Shown here piece by piece: positions 59,689-64,000 of a stretch of DNA of 64,000 nucleotides (its first letter is position 1; every line of letters starts with the position of its first letter). The notes under the pieces were generated by a model. That model did not search any database, was not told the origin of the DNA, and was given only the letters and a program-made list of their open reading frames with translations. This DNA comes from Osmia lignaria lignaria (taxonomy: Eukaryota > Arthropoda > Insecta > Hymenoptera > Megachilidae), in contig NC_135037.1 of the NCBI RefSeq assembly GCF_051020975.1, forward strand, positions 4,030,001-4,094,000, read 5' to 3'. The position numbers and the translations under genes are program-made.

Positions 59689-59901
59689 TTAGCGCAATTA
59701 GAGGGGGTAGGGAGGTTCATTTGACTTCTTATTAAGAAATGAAAACACTGGAATATTTTTGAAAATTTTAAACGACATTATAGGAAATAAACAATCATGA
59801 AAAAAATTAGATTTCATACCTATTATCGTGATGCTAGGATATGAAAAAAAAAAAAAAATGTTTCTGACACCCTCTAATGGACAATTATAATTATGCCGCT
59901 G
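59689..59901. mobile_element. Diverged copy of the 58704-58868 element
   Basis: Shares TTAAGAAAT, GGAATATTTTT, AAAATTAGA and ATCGTGAT-like blocks in the same order with 58704-58868. Its ends, TTAGCGCAATTAGAGGG and CCCTCTAATGG...ATGCCGCT, are inverted but more degraded. Boundaries are approximate. Confidence 0.55.
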
Positions 59902-60741
59902 GATACGATTTTCCATCGCCTCAGGATCTTTCCATTTTCATTCAGACCGTGTTGCGTATATTTCTCGCAAATTTTATCCACATTTTATATTAATCATTTC
60001 AATACTCGAGCTCTCTCGCGTCATTTTCACCACCATTACCCTCTATTTGCTCCCTTGCTCCGGTTTCAATTTCGTCGACTCCGTCTGCTCCTATCCTTGG
60101 CTTCTTCGCTCGCGTTTCTTCGCCTTTGCATGCCCCCTATGCAACTCGGCCATGAATATTTATGCACCCGTTACCTTTTCGTCCTTTTAACACCGCGGGC
60201 CATAGTTTCATCTTCTTCATTACCCTGTCGTAAGTTTCTTTTTTTTTTTTCTTATTCATCCGCCTTTCGCGACCATTTTTCCTTTTCGTCTTCGCCGTTT
60301 CATCCGCTTTCAGCCGCCACCTCCTTTGCTTACCATTTTTCTAACTCGTCCCTTTTCTCCGTGAATATTCACCCGACCCATATTCTTCGTTCCCTTTATT
60401 TCTTTCGCCTGTCTGTTGATTCCTCTTTCATGTTGCTCGCTGCGTTTGCAACTTTGCCGCGTTTCGTATTCGCGCGTAAAGCTTCTCGTCTTCGGGCGAG
60501 AAAACGTTGCGTCCCCCCATCTTTAAAGCCTGATTAAATTACGCTCATCCGACGGTTGGTTTTATCGTCTTTATCGCGATTCAAATACGTACCGCTAAGC
60601 TCCTCGCTGAGATTATGATTAGAACTTGAACAGTGCGCATCTAACGGAAGCTGTCTGATGGGATACACGCTGGGTTTTAATTCTTAAGGTGACGAACCAT
60701 GGAGAGAGACGGTGATTATTTTTGATCCATTTAGATTTCAG

Positions 60742-60892
60742 GAGATTTCAAATATGGGAAATATTAAATACAGGGAATACTAAGTACAGCAAATATTAAA
60801 TACAGCAAACCTCAAATATAGCAAATTTCATATGCAGTAAATTTTAAATATAGTAAATGCCAAGTACAGAAGATTTGCAAAATAGTAAATTT
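60742..60892 (+). repeat. 16-bp minisatellite, about nine units
   Basis: In-register units include GCAAATATTAAATACA, GCAAACCTCAAATATA, GCAAATTTCATATGCA, GTAAATTTTAAATATA and GTAAATGCCAAGTACA. Six consecutive units are exactly 16 bp, with degenerate units at either edge. Confidence 0.85.
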
Positions 60893-62779
60893 CGTTCTTC
60901 TAAACGCCATTCTTCAGGACCAATAAAAAAGATTCTAAAACCTAGTCACGAGTTAACTAGGGTCCTTTCTATTCTGTTTTTCAAACAGGGCTGTGACTCA
61001 AGATTGTTTTTCGGCAAAGAATCTCGTGCAAAGCCCTCCATTCTGTACTTTGTCTAGATGCTGAGGTCCCTCGTTGTGAGACGCCCACCCACGCATCGCC
61101 TTTGGCTGTCTCTATGCATACAGGGTGTTAAGAAAGTGCATCGATCGTTGCATGGTACACGCGTGTAAAGACGAGCAGAGTCTGCGTGGGGTAGGTCCGG
61201 GGTGATTTTAATCCGCGATATTATTCAGACGCTTCGAGCGTTGTCGGTGAACGCTTCAAGGATCCCATTCATGTTCTTCATGGTGGTGAAAAGGTGACTG
61301 GCTTTAATTAAAAACACCGTATAATCTCTATATTAAATTTGAAATATTATATTTCGAATGGATGTAGCATTGTGAAAATAAATTTTGGAATGTAAATTTT
61401 TAAAATTAAAAAAAAAATAAGAGCGACACAAAGGTAATGATAAAATTCCATTTCTTCACCTTTTCATCCAGATACAGTACTGAGCACATATTGTTTTCTT
61501 TAAATTGAAATTATTCTAATTGTAAGTGAAAAAAATTCAAATCTATTGGCAAATTGTTCACTGCAGAAGCTCTCAACAATAAAAACAAAAATCTTGTCAT
61601 ATGGTAGCATTAAAAAAAACTAAATCACTTTCTTTTCTACTTAAAAAAATTCATCCCTAAAGAGGTTAATGTTCTGAGAATTCCTGGTTCCCCCATATCG
61701 TCATTTTCCCCAGGGAAGTCTACCATGGTCGATGCTATACACTTAAATTATTCACTATTTTATACTGCTTTCTAATGAATGGTACAGACATCCGAAAATC
61801 TTTATGCTGAAATTTCATGTTACACGAGCGTATCGCGGTTCAATTCAGAACAGCTGCACGTTCCACAACTTCGTCGTTGTTTCTCCATACGACTGAGATT
61901 TATGATCCTTCGTGCTTTGGGAAAGGAATTAACGTTTCGATTCGATACGTCCTCCGCCCACGCTTTGTGACATTTCGGACGGATTATTGAAAGCGTGAAT
62001 TTCAATCTTGATGTGGCGTTCTTTGATCTCGATACGCGAATCGTGGATCAAGCGACGAAGAGATAATCGAGCCTCGAGGCGGTGATTTTTCATTTTCCAC
62101 AAAGTGTTCGCGATTGGAACGCTGAAATCGCGATGGCGGGAGTAAAGGCACGCACGAGGTGTTCCAGATTCGATGAAAGTCCTTTTATCGATTTTAGTAT
62201 GATCTTATCTTTATACCTTGTCAATCCGTTATAAATGAAATGAAATGAAAATATTAGAAACACGTTGTATTTAAGAACTTAACACTTCCTGAGCTATATT
62301 TTTGAACCATTAAATATTGTGACTGTGTAGAGATTATGAATGAATATTTTTTTCACGGAATTTATGTCACGTTTACAAGCTCGTTTTTATTAAGTATTCA
62401 CACTTGACAAAATATTTTCCGACGCATCTCCGTTTAGCCAGGCCAACGTCAAAGTAGAGGGTGGTTTATATTACGATACGAGGATACGTATGGGGGATTT
62501 ATGTCTCGCATACTTGATACTTCGCCATGATACTTTGTAAAGGAATCGTCTAATATAAATTGAAATTTATAATTAAAAATGAAAAATTATTAACAAAACG
62601 AAATCTTTGAAAAAATTGGGAAAATAGGTGAACCATTTGTAGAAAATAGCACATACGGTGAAAAATAACTTTAATAACCGGTTAAGATACAGGAACCCTT
62701 TTTCAGTCGTGTAACTTTTCAACTTTCTCATAGTGTAAAAACATCGACAAAGATCCAAGTGTTTCAATCCACTCGAGAA

Positions 62780-62802
62780 TCTCTCTTTCTCTCTCTCTCT
62801 AT
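62780..62802 (+). repeat. (CT)n microsatellite
   Basis: Run of CTCTCTTTCTCTCTCTCTCT-type sequence. Simple repeat. Confidence 0.85.
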
Positions 62803-64000
62803 CGCGATTTTAATCGACGCGATGCCGGTGCTTTTTTTGTCGAAGACCATGAATGAAGTTTCTGTGTGTTTCATTGGCTCGCTCGTTTCATTTACACGTT
62901 AACGTAATGTATTTAACTTGCGTATCGATACGCCATTTATTCCAGCTATTGTAGGGTGTGTACATATATGTTGCTCGTTTCCCGTTACTGTTACATAAAG
63001 TTCGTTTTATCCAACACAATCGCTTTTAACAAAACATTTGTTAAGTATTTGTAATTTTTTATTAATTTGACGCTGGTAGAAAAACAATGCGAGCAAAAAA
63101 TATTTTTAGGAATTTTATTTTAATTATTTTCATTTATTTATTTTTTAGTTTATTTTAATTAGTTCAATCTATTAGGTGTATAAATTAATTTGATATCTTC
63201 AATGTCACGTTTCATTAATTACTCTTTTAAATATGAAAATTTTACTGATTGTTAAGTTCTTACCGTATAGATGTATTTTCAACCCTCGGATGGTGTTTCA
63301 TATTATTTTCATTTTCTAAATTTTACACTCTTTCGTTTAAAAATTATGCAATTAACTTTAGGTTAATATTCTTCTATATGTTTGGTATGTTGGAGTCGCG
63401 ATTGATCCAGGCTGGAGGGTTAAATTCGAGAAATATTCAGGTGGATTCGCCTTGAAATTTTCATCTGATGAACGGGAAAATACCTATGGGGAAAGTCAAA
63501 CATTGGCCTATATTACCCGGTACGACTTTCTTTGTGTCGACTATCTCACGTTATAGAGAACTCTTTCCCTTATTATGTGCTTTGTTAGATCTTCGCAAAT
63601 GTATCATCCGTGAGATTTTACAATGGCCGGAGAAATTACTCGCTAATGTAACTCCTTAACAGTATATACTCGTCTTTCACAAATAAGCTGAAACGACACG
63701 GTGATCTTGAAAACAACGAGTTATACGTGACACTCTGTGTATGCTGCTTGCAAATCCTCCGCACAATCGATTCGAAACGTCGATACGCGCTATTCATAAG
63801 CAAATTCTGCGTGTTTTTTGGAGCTACCATTCTTTCGAAACACGTTTATCATTGAGAGGTAATGGGACAAGCTTTGTTCATTATTTTGTCGACCCACGTG
63901 GTCTTTTGTCGCTGAAAATATCTATGCTTTGTTCTTTTGTACTAGCTACTGTACGAATGATCAATTATAGTGGCTGAATTTTGAATTTTCTGGTCATAAA

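Larger units (their letters stand above)
57799..64000 (+). other. Probable long first intron or intergenic region to the window end
   Basis: It contains several inverted-repeat elements, a 16-bp minisatellite and simple repeats, but no convincing exon. The 214-codon open frame at 59893-60537 is Ser/Phe/Leu/Arg-rich, follows a pyrimidine-rich strand and shows no domain. Confidence 0.4.

Noticed and set aside
59893..60537. 214-codon open frame on the + strand
   Set aside because: The composition (Phe, Ser, Leu, Arg) follows from a pyrimidine-rich strand. There is no domain and no splice or start context, and poly-T runs disrupt protein-like character.
61120..61140. TACAGGGTGTT resembling the end of the 45708 element
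   Set aside because: Only about 11 bp match, and no opposite end was found nearby.

Overview
The window is eukaryotic nuclear DNA: AT-rich, with many short phase-consistent introns bounded by GT-AG (once GC-AG), compact genes, and proteins that read as orthologues of conserved animal genes. The ligand-gated channel type, the MRP gene with duplicated exons, the AT-rich base composition and the small MITE-like repeats point to an insect, most likely a hymenopteran such as a bee. The species is inferred and cannot be proven from this sequence.

From left to right, on the + strand unless stated: RALGAPB-type Ral GTPase-activating protein beta subunit (21 coding exons, 792-7980); an ABCC/MRP1-type transporter (21 coding exons, 9734-19862) with a pair of mutually exclusive 221-bp exons and a probable decayed third copy; CLPTM1-type membrane protein on the - strand (21974-24506), divergent from CHAF1B/CAF-1 p105 (25269-27099); a divergent alpha-tubulin lacking Lys40 (27503-31009); BABAM2/BRE (31868-33242); NAD(P)H-hydrate epimerase NAXE (33894-34685); TBL3/UTP13 (34895-39532); an insect Cys-loop chloride-channel-like receptor (41561-45508); and a mitochondrial dicarboxylate carrier (48348-50325). 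In each multi-exon model the coding exons join in frame, sum to a multiple of three and give a protein close to the expected family length.

The last 13.7 kb has no recognisable protein gene. It holds a CpG-rich block with a splice donor at 57799 (probably the first exon of a gene continuing beyond the window), a cluster of short inverted-repeat elements, an 8-bp periodic array and a 16-bp minisatellite.

The genes are mostly independent housekeeping functions (GTPase control, export, chromatin assembly, DNA-repair scaffold, metabolite repair, ribosome biogenesis, mitochondrial transport) and do not form a pathway. I saw no prokaryote-like defence system, CRISPR array or confident tRNA/rRNA gene. 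The most notable observations are the MRP exon cassette with a decayed member, a perfect 38-bp hairpin carrying template-switch-like direct repeats, two 192-bp MITE copies (one in a divergent promoter), a 352-bp foldback element, and a strict 8-bp periodic array that resembles the interior of nearby mobile elements. I did not find clear evidence of an entirely new biological system.
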